Source of the DNA: DATCHW01 sp036508135
GTDB lineage: Bacteria > Bacteroidota > Ignavibacteria > Tepidaquicellales > Tepidaquicellaceae
Assembly (NCBI GenBank): GCA_036508135.1
Contig: DATCHW010000151.1
Coordinates: forward strand, 1-20,701
Direction of reading: 5' to 3'
Length of the DNA: 20,701 nucleotides
Of this stretch, positions 1 through 8,066 are shown piece after piece; the first letter of the stretch is position 1; each line of letters begins with the position of its first letter. The notes beneath the pieces are model-generated. The model was not told the origin of the DNA and did no database searches. It saw only the letters and a list, made by a program, of their open reading frames with translations. The position numbers were made by a program, and so were the translations under genes.

Positions 1-2
1 TT

Positions 3-827
3 CCTTATGCGAGTTCTTATAGAGTACAGTTAGCAACGGATGCCGCATTCACTACAATAATTAAAGATTCAACTTTAGTACCTGATTCATTACAAATAGC
101 AGGATTAACAAATAATCAAGATTATTGGTGGAGAGTTGCCGGTATAACCACAACAGGAACTGCACCATTTGGCAGTGCATATAAATTTACGACTATTACA
201 TCAATATTAAATCTGAACCTGAAAGTTTACCTTGAAGGATTCTGGGATGGAGCCGCACAAGTATCCGATACAGTGAAAATTTACCTTGCAGCAGCTACAA
301 GTCCATATACGCTAATTGATTCACAAAAAGTAGTCCTCGGAACAGCAGGCACAACAAGCCCGACGTTTACAGGTGTATTGAGCGGTAACTATTACATAGT
401 AGTAAAACACCGCAATCACCTTGAGACCTGGAGCAGGTTACCACAAACCTTTATTGCGGGAATACCGTTAAGTTATGACTTCACAACAGCAGCAAATCAG
501 GCATACGGAAACAATATGAAACAAGTCGGGTCGGTATGGGTATTATACGGAGGAGATGCTAATCAGGATGGACAGATCGGTGCTACTGACGTACCAATAT
601 TCATTTTTCAGTTCGGAACACAAGGATACTTAAGTTGTGACTTTAACGGAGACGGGGACGTGAATGGAATTGACGTTCCTATATTCCGTAACAACTTCGG
701 ATTAACCAAGGCAGTTCCGACATTATTTGATAATCCAAATAAAGGTAAGAAGAATACTGAAGAAATTATGATTAAAAAGACTAATACTGACGTAAAAACT
801 AATAAAGAAACGAAGAAAAATAAATAA
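3..827 (+). CDS. C-terminal part of a secreted dockerin-bearing protein (5' end outside window)
   Basis: The frame is open from base 3, so the gene starts before the window. The first ~70 codons look like the end of a fibronectin-III-like beta-sandwich (DYWWRVAGI, then AYKFTT). Next comes a beta-rich region beginning LNLNLKVYLEGFWDG. At about 552-692 there are two calcium-loop repeats, GDANQDGQIGATDVPIF and CDFNGDGDVNGIDVPIF, with the spacing of a type I dockerin pair. The protein ends in a Lys/Asn/Thr-rich tail of about 30 residues rather than a recognisable type IX secretion sorting domain. Dockerins usually bind cohesins, or act as calcium-stabilised structural modules in cell-surface proteins. 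No partner is visible here. Surface or extracellular location is inferred from domain type, since the N-terminus is missing. Confidence 0.8.
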   Translation, partial: PYASSYRVQLATDAAFTTIIKDSTLVPDSLQIAGLTNNQDYWWRVAGITTTGTAPFGSAYKFTTITSILNLNLKVYLEGFWDGAAQVSDTVKIYLAAATSPYTLIDSQKVVLGTAGTTSPTFTGVLSGNYYIVVKHRNHLETWSRLPQTFIAGIPLSYDFTTAANQAYGNNMKQVGSVWVLYGGDANQDGQIGATDVPIFIFQFGTQGYLSCDFNGDGDVNGIDVPIFRNNFGLTKAVPTLFDNPNKGKKNTEEIMIKKTNTDVKTNKETKKNK

Positions 828-838
828 CTTTTAAGTAT

Positions 839-875
839 TATGCAGCCATTAGGCTTAATGCAGAATGGCTGCATA
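839..875 (+). terminator. Perfect 12-bp hairpin after the dockerin gene
   Basis: TATGCAGCCATT (839-850) and AATGGCTGCATA (864-875) are exact reverse complements around a 13-nt loop. The hairpin starts 12 nt after the stop codon, which suits a terminator, but no U-run follows it. It may be a rho-independent-like terminator with a weak tract or simply a stable 3' stem-loop. Confidence 0.5.
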
Positions 876-900
876 ACATAAAAATGATAAACAAAAAATC

Positions 901-984
901 ATGGGAAAAATAATAATAACACTCATATTACTATTCGCTGTGTTTAATTTATCATACTCACAGCGCAGAATTACTGTTGAATAA
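901..984 (+). CDS. 27-residue signal-peptide-only mini-ORF (possible gene remnant)
   Basis: An ATG at 901 opens a 27-codon frame: a short basic start (MGK), a hydrophobic core (residues 4-16, IIITLILLFAVFN) and a signal-peptidase-like end (SYS before Q21), then RRITVE and TAA. It looks exactly like a Sec signal peptide cut off just after the cleavage site. It lies in the same reading frame as the phosphatase gene that follows, separated by the TAA at 982-984 and five codons. It may be the stub of a lost secreted-protein gene, a small leader peptide, or chance. Ppx/GppA proteins are cytosolic, so a true fusion is unlikely. Confidence 0.4.
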   Translation: MGKIIITLILLFAVFNLSYSQRRITVE

Positions 985-999
985 ATAAACTTTACTGTT

Positions 1000-1911
1000 T
1001 TGAATTTTGCAACAATAGATGTCGGTTCGAATTCGATATTGCTTTACATAGCAGAGAAAAGAACTGACGGAAAATTTTCATTGGTTTATGATTCTTCCGA
1101 AATCACCAGACTTGGAGAAGGGTTAAGCACAACAGGAGTTCTAAGCGAATCAGCAATCGAGAGGTCGTTAGTTGTGATTAAACATTTCGTGGAACAAATG
1201 AAAAAATATAATGTATCTGATTATGCCGCAGTAGGCACAATGGCATTGCGAACTGCAAAAAACGCATCAGTTTTTATAAAAAATGTCAGGGAAAAATGCG
1301 GGATTGAAATCAATGTAATTTCAGGCGATGAAGAAGCGAGATTATCATACCTTGCAGTTAAATCAGGAATGGAGCTTGGCTCGGGAACAACTGTGATATT
1401 CGATGTCGGTGGAGGTTCGACGGAATTTATTCTCGGAGAAGGTGATAACATCATAAAAAAGTTCAGCATAAATTTAGGCACGATAAGATTTACGGAAAAA
1501 TATTTTAAATCTGACCCTGTTACTCCTGATGAATTAAAATCCGCAGAGGATGCAATCAAAGAGGAAATTAAGAGCATCGAACTAATTCCCGGAGTATTGT
1601 CTTTAGTCGGGATAGGAGGTACGGTAACAAATATCACATCAGTGATGCATAAATTTGAGACGTATGACCCTGACATTGCCCAAAGTTCAATTATTACTTA
1701 TGAAGAAATTCTTAGACAAATTGCCCTGTATTCCGGATTAAAATTGGAGGAACGGAAAAAAATTATCGGATTACAGCCAAAACGAGCAGATGTGATTATT
1801 TCCGGTGCATTAATAATTAAAAATATATTGGGGAAAACCGGATTAAACTCTTTCCGGGCAAGTGACAAAGGTATCCGGCATGGCTTGATGTTAGATAAAT
1901 TCGGAGGATAA
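1000..1911 (+). CDS. Ppx/GppA family phosphatase (exopolyphosphatase / pppGpp phosphohydrolase type)
   Basis: The 303-residue protein matches the Ppx/GppA sugar-kinase/Hsp70-fold family: phosphate-1 loop near the start (ATIDVGSNSILLYIAE, about residues 4-19), DEEARLSYLAVKSG near residue 110, the phosphate-2 loop DVGGGSTEFILGEG near 140, GIGGTVTNIT near 205, and RADVIISGALII near 265. Family members hydrolyse terminal phosphates of polyphosphate or convert pppGpp to ppGpp. The short ~300-residue form lacks the extra C-terminal domain of the E. coli enzymes, so the substrate cannot be assigned. The start is the TTG at 1000: no ATG or GTG lies between it and the in-frame stop at 982-984, and it gives the usual N-terminus. 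There is no clear Shine-Dalgarno site. Confidence 0.9.
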   Translation: MNFATIDVGSNSILLYIAEKRTDGKFSLVYDSSEITRLGEGLSTTGVLSESAIERSLVVIKHFVEQMKKYNVSDYAAVGTMALRTAKNASVFIKNVREKCGIEINVISGDEEARLSYLAVKSGMELGSGTTVIFDVGGGSTEFILGEGDNIIKKFSINLGTIRFTEKYFKSDPVTPDELKSAEDAIKEEIKSIELIPGVLSLVGIGGTVTNITSVMHKFETYDPDIAQSSIITYEEILRQIALYSGLKLEERKKIIGLQPKRADVIISGALIIKNILGKTGLNSFRASDKGIRHGLMLDKFGG

Positions 1912-1964
1912 AACTTTACAACATCGAAAAGTCTCCGGAAAATAGTTTCTTTCCATTTTTTTCA

Positions 1965-2053
1965 GCAGAGTCTCTCTGACGAATTTATTCGGAAAAGGAC
2001 TCTGCGTTATTAAACTTGTAAAGCAGAGTCCCCAAGAGCGGGGAGACTCTGCT
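1965..2053. repeat. Two adjacent hairpins with GCAGAGTC/GACTCTGC arms
   Basis: Hairpin one pairs GCAGAGTC (1965-1972) with GACTCTGC (1998-2005), and its interior can also fold (CGAAT/ATTCG). Hairpin two pairs AGCAGAGTC (2022-2030) with GACTCTGCT (2045-2053), with CCC/GGG continuing inward around AAGAGC. The arms are nearly identical in both, so this is a duplicated palindromic intergenic element. No T-run follows either stem, which argues against simple terminators. Confidence 0.65.
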
Positions 2054-2110
2054 AAAAAAGTAGTAATGTTTGGAATTCATTATAGCTCTTACTTTCCACC
2101 TCACCCTTAA

Positions 2111-2134
2111 TCCCTCCCCTTGAATGGGGAGGGA
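2111..2134. repeat. GC-rich 9-bp hairpin, intergenic
   Basis: TCCCTCCCC (2111-2119) pairs perfectly with GGGGAGGGA (2126-2134) around a 6-nt loop, and is followed by ATTTTA. It could weakly terminate transcription from the phosphatase gene. Its GC-rich arms in an AT-rich gap, preceded by CACCTCACCCTTAA, look more like a dispersed intergenic repeat. Confidence 0.5.
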
Positions 2135-2247
2135 ATTTTATGTAAATAATAACTTTCTGAAGTTTTATTTTGGACGGATATGAGTTTCTAACAAGGTAAT
2201 ATCTTTTTTGACTTCTTACTTACTTTGCTAATCTTTATTTTGGTTTT

Positions 2248-4101
2248 ATGAGAATTCCTTTCGAGAAAATAGAAGAGATATCTGCTGCGAATGATATTAT
2301 AGAGGTAATAAGTTCTTATATTCCCGTTAAGAAGAGAGGCAAATCTTTTCTGGCGCTATGCCCGTTTCATGCCGATAAGAATCCATCACTTACGATATCT
2401 CAGGAAAAGCAGGTGTATCATTGTTTCGCCTGCGGAGCAGGCGGCAACGTGTTCACATTCGTTCAGGAATATGAAAAAATAACTTTTATAGAAGCGGCAC
2501 AATCACTCGCTCTGCGTGCCGGAATTGATCTTAAGTTCCGGGATATTTCTCCTGACCTATCAAATGAAATTTCCCGGCTGTATGAAATCAATAAAACCGC
2601 CGCAAAATATTTCAATGAAAACCTGGTCAACAATATCAGCGGCTCTGAAAGAGAATATGTATTCAATTATTTAAAGCAAAGAAATCTTACGGAAGGGGTA
2701 ATTAAAAGATTCGGTATCGGATACGCATCCAATACCTGGGATAACCTGAGAAAGTTTTTTGAAGAAGAAAAAATATTTAAGATAGAAGATCTCGAGAAAG
2801 CCGGCTTGCTGGTTACAGGTGAAAATAAATCCTGCTATGACAGATTCCGGGGCAGAGTGATGTTCCCGGTTTTTTCAGAAAACGGAAAAGTTGTTGCATT
2901 CGGGGGAAGAAAAATATTTGAGGATGATCCTCTTGGAAAATATATAAACTCTCCAGAGACAAAAATTTACAACAAGAGCCGTATTCTTTACGGTCTGAAT
3001 TTTTCAAAAGAATTCATCAGGTCTAGCGACTACGTGATTCTCGTCGAGGGTTATATGGATTTGATAACCCTATTCGAAGCAGGCATAAAAAACGTTGTAG
3101 CGTCGAGCGGAACATCGCTTACGGAAGAACAGGTTATTTTGATTTCCCGTTATACAAATAATATTGCCATTCTTTACGATGCAGACCTTGCAGGAATAAA
3201 GGCTGCTAAGAGAGGAATCGAAATAATATTGAGCCAGAATATGGATTTAACAGTAATCACATTACCCGAAAATGAAGACCCGGACTCGATGATAAAAAAA
3301 TTCGGCATAAAAGAATTCAATAAATATTTTGAAAAAAGAAAAAGCATAATAAGTTTCATTAGTTCTCTTTATGAAAAAGAAAATAAGATAAGTTCGGTTA
3401 CTGATAAAACAAATTTTATTAAAGAGATAATAAATTACATAAGTTTTATACCTGATAAGATTAAAAGAGCATTTGTAATAAAGGAACTTTCCGATATTTA
3501 CAAATTATACGAATCTGACCTGAGAACAGAACTCGATGCCGCATTGAAAAGAAATTTCAAGGAAGCACGTATTGCATCTTCCGTTCAGTTACCTAAAAAG
3601 CCGGTAATAAAAAAGCGTGATAACGATAAATATATTTCCAAGCCTGAGCTGGATTTAATTGAAATTTTTCTGAAAGGCGGTTCTGATGTGCTTTTGTATC
3701 TGGAGCACGAATTGAATACCAATATGATAGAAAACAGAAAAGTGGAAATTATCGTATTAAAATTTCTCGATGAATTACATTTCGAGGGTAAAATTGAACT
3801 CTCCACATTCCTGAACAAAATAGAAGATGATGAATTGAAATCTATTTTGACCGGCATCAATAACGAGAAAGACGAAATAAATATGGGTATGAAACTCACA
3901 CCGGACAGCATAATTTCGAGGAATTATAAAAAGAAAACTGATTATATGAGGTATGCAAAAGATGTAATTGATAAATTAAAAATACGAAGAATAGAAAATG
4001 AAATAGAGGAACTGAAATCTGACACTGCAAATTTTGACGAAATTATACGATTAAAAAAAGAGAGTAATTCTTTAAGAACCGGGAAAAAAAATAATCACTA
4101 A
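2248..4101 (+). CDS. dnaG: DNA primase DnaG
   Basis: The 617-residue protein has the DnaG layout. An N-terminal CHC2-type zinc finger uses C38, H41, C59 and C62 (CPFH and CFACGAGG) and binds the single-stranded template. The core carries the TOPRIM fold, with catalytic EGYMD at about 267-271, DADLAG at about 311 and DPDS near 347, which coordinate metal for RNA primer synthesis. The C-terminal third is lysine-rich and helical, as expected for the helicase-binding domain, though it is poorly conserved. Length is close to the usual ~600. The ATG at 2248 gives the standard N-terminus (IPFEKIEEISAANDIIEVI). It stands alone between repeat-filled gaps, so it is probably its own transcription unit. 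Confidence 0.97.
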   Translation: MRIPFEKIEEISAANDIIEVISSYIPVKKRGKSFLALCPFHADKNPSLTISQEKQVYHCFACGAGGNVFTFVQEYEKITFIEAAQSLALRAGIDLKFRDISPDLSNEISRLYEINKTAAKYFNENLVNNISGSEREYVFNYLKQRNLTEGVIKRFGIGYASNTWDNLRKFFEEEKIFKIEDLEKAGLLVTGENKSCYDRFRGRVMFPVFSENGKVVAFGGRKIFEDDPLGKYINSPETKIYNKSRILYGLNFSKEFIRSSDYVILVEGYMDLITLFEAGIKNVVASSGTSLTEEQVILISRYTNNIAILYDADLAGIKAAKRGIEIILSQNMDLTVITLPENEDPDSMIKKFGIKEFNKYFEKRKSIISFISSLYEKENKISSVTDKTNFIKEIINYISFIPDKIKRAFVIKELSDIYKLYESDLRTELDAALKRNFKEARIASSVQLPKKPVIKKRDNDKYISKPELDLIEIFLKGGSDVLLYLEHELNTNMIENRKVEIIVLKFLDELHFEGKIELSTFLNKIEDDELKSILTGINNEKDEINMGMKLTPDSIISRNYKKKTDYMRYAKDVIDKLKIRRIENEIEELKSDTANFDEIIRLKKESNSLRTGKKNNH

Positions 4102-4106
4102 AAAAA

Positions 4107-4144
4107 CCCTCCCAAAAGACGCCTGCCCGCCGTGGCGGGGAGGG
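4107..4144. repeat. Very GC-rich hairpin immediately after dnaG
   Basis: CCCTCCC (4107-4113) pairs with GGGAGGG (4138-4144). Inside is a second stem, CCCGCC GT GGCGGG. It begins 5 nt after the dnaG stop codon and is strikingly GC-rich for this genome. It may act as a terminator, but the lack of a U-run and its composition suggest a dispersed repeat. Confidence 0.5.
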
Positions 4145-4169
4145 CAGACTGATAACGCTGATTAACCGG

Positions 4170-4198
4170 AGACTCCTTCTTTTTAAAAGATGGAGTCT
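4170..4198. repeat. 29-nt palindrome, AGACTCC...GGAGTCT family (copy 1)
   Basis: Arms 4170-4183 and 4185-4198 are reverse complements around a single central T, except for one T/T mismatch. The same element recurs at 10099-10127, where base pairs are changed in a compensated way. Confidence 0.7.
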
Positions 4199-4261
4199 GT
4201 AATATTCCCGCTCGCCGGATAACCGTCCTTCACCACCTGATATGTTTATTTTTCATAAGTG

Positions 4262-4291
4262 TTGTTATATTTATGCTTTAATTTATCTTTG
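4262..4291 (+). promoter_or_regulatory. Bacteroidota-type promoter of the outer-membrane protein gene
   Basis: TTG (4262-4264) is followed by exactly 19 nt and then TATCTTTG (4284-4291). This matches the -33 TTG and -7 TAnnTTTG elements known for the primary sigma factor of Bacteroidota. Transcription would begin near 4298, giving a leader of about 60 nt before the ATG at 4357. Confidence 0.7.
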
Positions 4292-4356
4292 TGATTAGTA
4301 TATTGCACATTATTAATTGAGTAGAATACAAATTTATTAATTCATTTTATTGGATA

Positions 4357-4941
4357 ATGAGAAAACTTTACCTCTTTGTATTATTAATTCTTGCAATATC
4401 TAATATTTCTTTTGCTCAAAAAACCAAACCAATAAAACCACAGTGCAGGGCTAATTTTGTTCAGCTCACTTTTGGAGGAGGATTTACAAGACCTACCGGA
4501 TGGATGACTGATACATATAATCCAAGCGGCAATGTCTTTGTAGATTTTACTTATAAACCAAATTTCGAGGTCGGGTTGTTTCTGGAAAACAATTATTCTT
4601 TTATGAATGTAATTGATACATTAGCTCCGACAACAGGTTTTTGGGAAACCGCTATAGGTGCGAGATATTATTTTGCTTCTAAAAATGTCAGATCTACGTT
4701 CTTTTTTGAAACTTCGGTTGGAACTTATATAATTTTTACGGGTTCCTGGAAAACAATATCCGGTGGAACTGTGGATTCTAAGACAGATGTAAAATTCGGA
4801 GCAAACGCAGGCTTTGGAACGGAATTAGTTCTGACAGATAATATCTATATCACTCTTAAAGCAAAATATCATAATATATTCAATGTAGATGGATTGATGA
4901 ATTATATCGGTGCCGGAGCAGGATTGACTTTCAGGCTTTGA
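4357..4941 (+). CDS. Small outer-membrane beta-barrel-like protein with signal peptide
   Basis: The 194-residue protein starts with a Sec signal peptide (MRKLYLFVLLILAISN, cleavage after SFA before Q21). The mature part alternates polar and hydrophobic residues and is rich in Gly and aromatic residues. Stretches such as GNVFVDFTYKP, NFEVGLFLENNYSFM, TAIGARYYFA, NIYITLKAKYHNIF and GAGAGLTFRL read as successive transmembrane beta-strands of an 8-stranded OmpA/OmpW-like barrel. The chain ends in a strand (LTFRL), as barrels usually do. The exact family and function are unknown to me. It has its own promoter at 4262-4291 and terminator at 4968-5005, so it is a single-gene transcription unit. Confidence 0.75.
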   Translation: MRKLYLFVLLILAISNISFAQKTKPIKPQCRANFVQLTFGGGFTRPTGWMTDTYNPSGNVFVDFTYKPNFEVGLFLENNYSFMNVIDTLAPTTGFWETAIGARYYFASKNVRSTFFFETSVGTYIIFTGSWKTISGGTVDSKTDVKFGANAGFGTELVLTDNIYITLKAKYHNIFNVDGLMNYIGAGAGLTFRL

Positions 4942-4967
4942 TTTTTAAAATTTTTAATTGTTACGGA

Positions 4968-5005
4968 GGCAGAAAGGATATATTTTCTTTTCTGCCTTTT
5001 TTATT
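4968..5005 (+). terminator. Rho-independent terminator after the barrel gene
   Basis: An 11-bp stem (4968-4978 with 4986-4996, one G-T pair, core GGCAGAAA/TTTCTGCC) closes a 7-nt loop. It is followed directly by six T residues (4997-5002). It lies 27 nt after the stop codon and is the only textbook intrinsic terminator in the window. Confidence 0.9.
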
Positions 5006-5118
5006 TGTCACTTTCCTGATTCATATTTTTTGATTTTTAAAAATAATAAATTTAATTCCTTTTCATTTTTATTATTAAATCATAAATTAAGGGAAACACA
5101 TTTTAATAAGCTAAGTAC

Positions 5119-6843
5119 TTGATAAAAGAAAAAATATATAAGGGAATACCCGTTTCTGCGGGAATTTCTATAAGCACGGCATACCTGTATTCCAAAGGAC
5201 ACATAAAGATAAATCTGCAAAAACTTAATGATAAAGAAATTGACAAGGAAATAGAGGATTTCCTGAGCGCCATTCAAACTTCAACAAAAGAGTTAACAAA
5301 AGTTTATGACCTCTCTAAAGAGCGCATTGGAGAAGAGAATTCGAAAATTTTTGATGCACAGCTTGAAATCCTTAAAGATAAAGTTTTTTTTAATCAGGTA
5401 ATCGATAGAATCCGCAAAGAAAAGCGTGCTGGCAGTTATATTCTTCACGATGAGATAGCTAAACTGGATGAAATTTTAGCGGCAGGAAACGAATATATGA
5501 AAGACCGTATATCCGATTTCAATGATGTAAAAAATAGGATTGTACGGAATATGAAACGCGAGAAACTTGTTTCCAAAGTATCGGAGAATACCATCATTAT
5601 CGCACACGACCTCACGCCTGCTGATACAATACTATTCAGCAAGCGAAAGGTGATGGGATATGCTACCGATACCGGCGGCACCACTTCACATGCAGCCATT
5701 ATCTCCCGTGCCTTGCGGGTTCCGGCTGTTGTCGGTATGAAAATTATTTCAAAGAATATTGAATCAGGAGATTTAATAATCATAGACGGTTTTGACGGTT
5801 TAGTGATATCAAATCCAACGGAAGAAACTCTGGATAGATTCCGCAAAAAGCAGGAGGAATACGATACTTCGGAAAAAGAACTTTCGGAAATTGTATTTCT
5901 GCCCTGTATCACTCTCGATAATAAACACATTGAACTTTCAGCCAATGTTGAGTTCGAAGAAGAAATTGAATTCGTCGCTGATAAAGACCGGTGCGGTATC
6001 GGGCTTTACCGTACAGAACACCTGTTCTTTGAGAAAGGCGACTTCCCTTCTGAAGTCGAGCAGGTGGAAGAATATACACACATTTCAAATGTGGCTTATC
6101 CCGAAACTGTAACTCTAAGGACATTTGATATCGGCGGAGATAAAATTCTCCCTTCTTCAGAGAAAGAAAATAATCCGTTTCTCGGATGGCGGGGCATAAG
6201 AATTTCTCTCGATAAAACAGACGTATTTAAAACCCAGCTTCGTGCAATCTTAAAATCTTCCGGGAAAAAAAATGTTAAAATAATGTTCCCGATGATTTCG
6301 TCCGTGGATGAAGTGAGGAAAGCAAAGGCATTGCTTGAGGAAGTGAAAGAAGAATTAAAGAGAAAAAATATTGTCTTTGACGAAGAAATTGAAACGGGAA
6401 TAATGGTGGAGGTACCTGCGGCAATGATGATAGCGGACGTTCTGGCAAAAGAAGTTGATTTTTTCAGCATCGGCACAAATGACCTGATACAATACCTGAT
6501 AGCTGTTGACCGCAGTAACGGTATGATTTCCTCTATGTTCCAGGAGTTTCATCCGGCAGTTATCCGTTCCCTGAAAATGATAATAGATACCGCCCACAGT
6601 AATCATATTAAAGTAAGCATTTGCGGGGAAATGGCATCAATTCCACTTGCGGCTGTAGCACTCGTAGGTCTTGGTGTTGATGAACTAAGCGTCATTCCGT
6701 CTGTCTATCCAAAAATAAAACAGATTATCAGGAAAATGAAATATTCCGATGCAAAAAAATTAACCGAGAATATTTTAAAACTATCAACCGAAAAAGAAAT
6801 AAAAGAAGAAGTGGAAAAATTTTATATTAAATTATTCAAATAA
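5119..6843 (+). CDS. ptsI: Phosphoenolpyruvate-protein phosphotransferase (PTS Enzyme I)
   Basis: The 574-residue protein is a full-length Enzyme I, which moves phosphate from PEP to HPr in the cytosol. It begins with the N-terminal signature (KGIPVSAGISISTAYLY). The phosphohistidine motif GGTTSHAAIIS has its histidine at residue 191. The PEP-binding barrel follows with IGLYRTEHLF, FLGWRGIRISL, MVEVPAAM, FSIGTNDLIQYL and the active-site cysteine region ICGEMAS. The start is the TTG at 5119: an in-frame TAA lies four codons upstream, with no ATG between. The isomerase gene begins 9 nt downstream, so the two are probably co-transcribed. No HPr or EII gene is in view, so whether it serves sugar uptake or a regulatory PTS cannot be told. 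Confidence 0.95.
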   Translation: MIKEKIYKGIPVSAGISISTAYLYSKGHIKINLQKLNDKEIDKEIEDFLSAIQTSTKELTKVYDLSKERIGEENSKIFDAQLEILKDKVFFNQVIDRIRKEKRAGSYILHDEIAKLDEILAAGNEYMKDRISDFNDVKNRIVRNMKREKLVSKVSENTIIIAHDLTPADTILFSKRKVMGYATDTGGTTSHAAIISRALRVPAVVGMKIISKNIESGDLIIIDGFDGLVISNPTEETLDRFRKKQEEYDTSEKELSEIVFLPCITLDNKHIELSANVEFEEEIEFVADKDRCGIGLYRTEHLFFEKGDFPSEVEQVEEYTHISNVAYPETVTLRTFDIGGDKILPSSEKENNPFLGWRGIRISLDKTDVFKTQLRAILKSSGKKNVKIMFPMISSVDEVRKAKALLEEVKEELKRKNIVFDEEIETGIMVEVPAAMMIADVLAKEVDFFSIGTNDLIQYLIAVDRSNGMISSMFQEFHPAVIRSLKMIIDTAHSNHIKVSICGEMASIPLAAVALVGLGVDELSVIPSVYPKIKQIIRKMKYSDAKKLTENILKLSTEKEIKEEVEKFYIKLFK

Positions 6844-6852
6844 ATTATTTAT

Positions 6853-7914
6853 ATGTTCACATACGAAGATCTCCGGGCAATAGATAAGTCAAACATGTAT
6901 GATATTCTGAAAAATTTCCATCTGCAGATTGAAGATGCGGTTAAAATCGCTATGAACACAGACATCGATTCGTTCAGCACGGACGGAATTAAAAATATAA
7001 TTATATCGGGTCTTGGCGGCTCTGCTATCGGCGGCGACCTGATTAGAAGTTATACTAATTATGAAATTAAGATTCCTGTTTCGGTTAACCGAAATTATAC
7101 GTTACCGGAATATGCTTCAGAAGATACACTCGTAATAATCTCAAGTTATTCAGGTAACACCGAAGAATCTGTTTCTGCATATAATGAAGCGATTGCAAAG
7201 GGATGCAGGGTGGTTTGCATATCAAGCGGAGGTGAAGTTGAGAAAATTGCTTCAGAAAATAACCACACGATAATCAAAATTCCCGGCGGTTACCAGCCGC
7301 GATGTGCACTTGGATATTCATTCTTCTGTCTTCTGATTTTATTTACGAGACTTGGATTCATCGGCGATAAACAGAATAATATTCATCGGACAATTGCATC
7401 TATAAAAGAGAATTCGGTTAAATTTGCAGATATAAGGTCGAATAGTAATGCTGCAATAGAGATTGCAAATATACTCAAAAACCATCTTCCCGTAATATAT
7501 TCATCTGTGGATATTCTTGATATTGTAAATCTGCGCTGGCGCGGACAGATATCAGAAAATGCAAAGATTCTTGCATATGGGAATCTTTATCCGGAAATGA
7601 ACCATAATGAACTCGTCGGCTGGGAATTGAACAGGGAGATTATGAAAAAAATTGTAGTGATAATCCTGCGCGATGGAGAAGATAATACAAGAATTGTACA
7701 AAGAATGGATATCACAAAAAAGATTTTTGAACAATTTGCAAACGAAGTAATAGAAATAGGGGGCACCGGCAATGGTAAACTTGAAAGGATTTTCGATTTA
7801 ATTTATTTAGCAGACTGGGTAAGTTATTACCTTGCAATACTAAATGACACCGACCCTACTCCCGTTGACGTAATCACAAACCTCAAAACCGAACTTGAGG
7901 GATTATCGTCCTGA
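6853..7914 (+). CDS. Bifunctional phosphoglucose/phosphomannose isomerase
   Basis: The 353-residue protein carries two SIS (sugar isomerase) domains. The first shows SGLGGSAIGGDLIRSY (residues ~51-66) and the phosphosugar loop ISSYSGNTEESVSAYNEA (~96-113). The conserved middle GYQPRCALGYSFF and the later EMNHNELVGWE are hallmarks of the PGI/PMI family, which interconverts fructose-6-phosphate with glucose-6-phosphate and mannose-6-phosphate. Length agrees with the family (~320-350). It starts 9 nt after the Enzyme I gene, pairing PEP-linked sugar phosphorylation with hexose-phosphate isomerisation. Confidence 0.93.
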   Translation: MFTYEDLRAIDKSNMYDILKNFHLQIEDAVKIAMNTDIDSFSTDGIKNIIISGLGGSAIGGDLIRSYTNYEIKIPVSVNRNYTLPEYASEDTLVIISSYSGNTEESVSAYNEAIAKGCRVVCISSGGEVEKIASENNHTIIKIPGGYQPRCALGYSFFCLLILFTRLGFIGDKQNNIHRTIASIKENSVKFADIRSNSNAAIEIANILKNHLPVIYSSVDILDIVNLRWRGQISENAKILAYGNLYPEMNHNELVGWELNREIMKKIVVIILRDGEDNTRIVQRMDITKKIFEQFANEVIEIGGTGNGKLERIFDLIYLADWVSYYLAILNDTDPTPVDVITNLKTELEGLSS

Positions 7915-7951
7915 TTTGTAAAGCCTATGTGTTAAAATACAAGTCCCATAA

Positions 7952-8037
7952 AAAAAACCTCTTTGTGGGTGCGAAAAACCTATTTGCGGGTGCGAAAAAC
8001 CTATTTTTACGTTCCGAAGGAGGAGCCCTTCGGAACG
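7952..8037. repeat. Composite repeat (copy 1): 21-nt tandem units plus an 11-bp hairpin
   Basis: Two 21-nt units (7952-7972, 7973-7993; core AAAAACCTATTTGCGGGTGC) and a 16-nt partial third (7994-8009) run head to tail. They are followed at once by a perfect hairpin, CGTTCCGAAGG (8010-8020) with CCTTCGGAACG (8027-8037). A related composite, in the same order and orientation, lies at 10002-10081, so the AbiE module is bracketed by the two. The hairpin lies between convergent genes and could also terminate both. Confidence 0.7.
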
Positions 8038-8066
8038 AGGATAACTCTTACTATATTTTGAATTCT

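Larger units (their letters stand above)
1912..2247. other. Gene-free stretch with three hairpin elements
   Basis: This 336-bp gap between the phosphatase and primase genes holds the two GCAGAGTC hairpins (1965-2053) and the CCCTCCCC hairpin (2111-2134) listed separately. I see no coding frame worth reporting and no clean TAnnTTTG promoter for the primase gene. Confidence 0.6.

Noticed and set aside
2160..2247. Promoter for dnaG
   Set aside because: TTACTTTG and TTTATTTTG resemble TAnnTTTG but do not match it, and no correctly spaced TTG is present.
7952..8009. Possible CRISPR array because of ~21-nt tandem units
   Set aside because: Units are directly adjacent with no spacers, only two and a half copies, and no cas genes are in the window.
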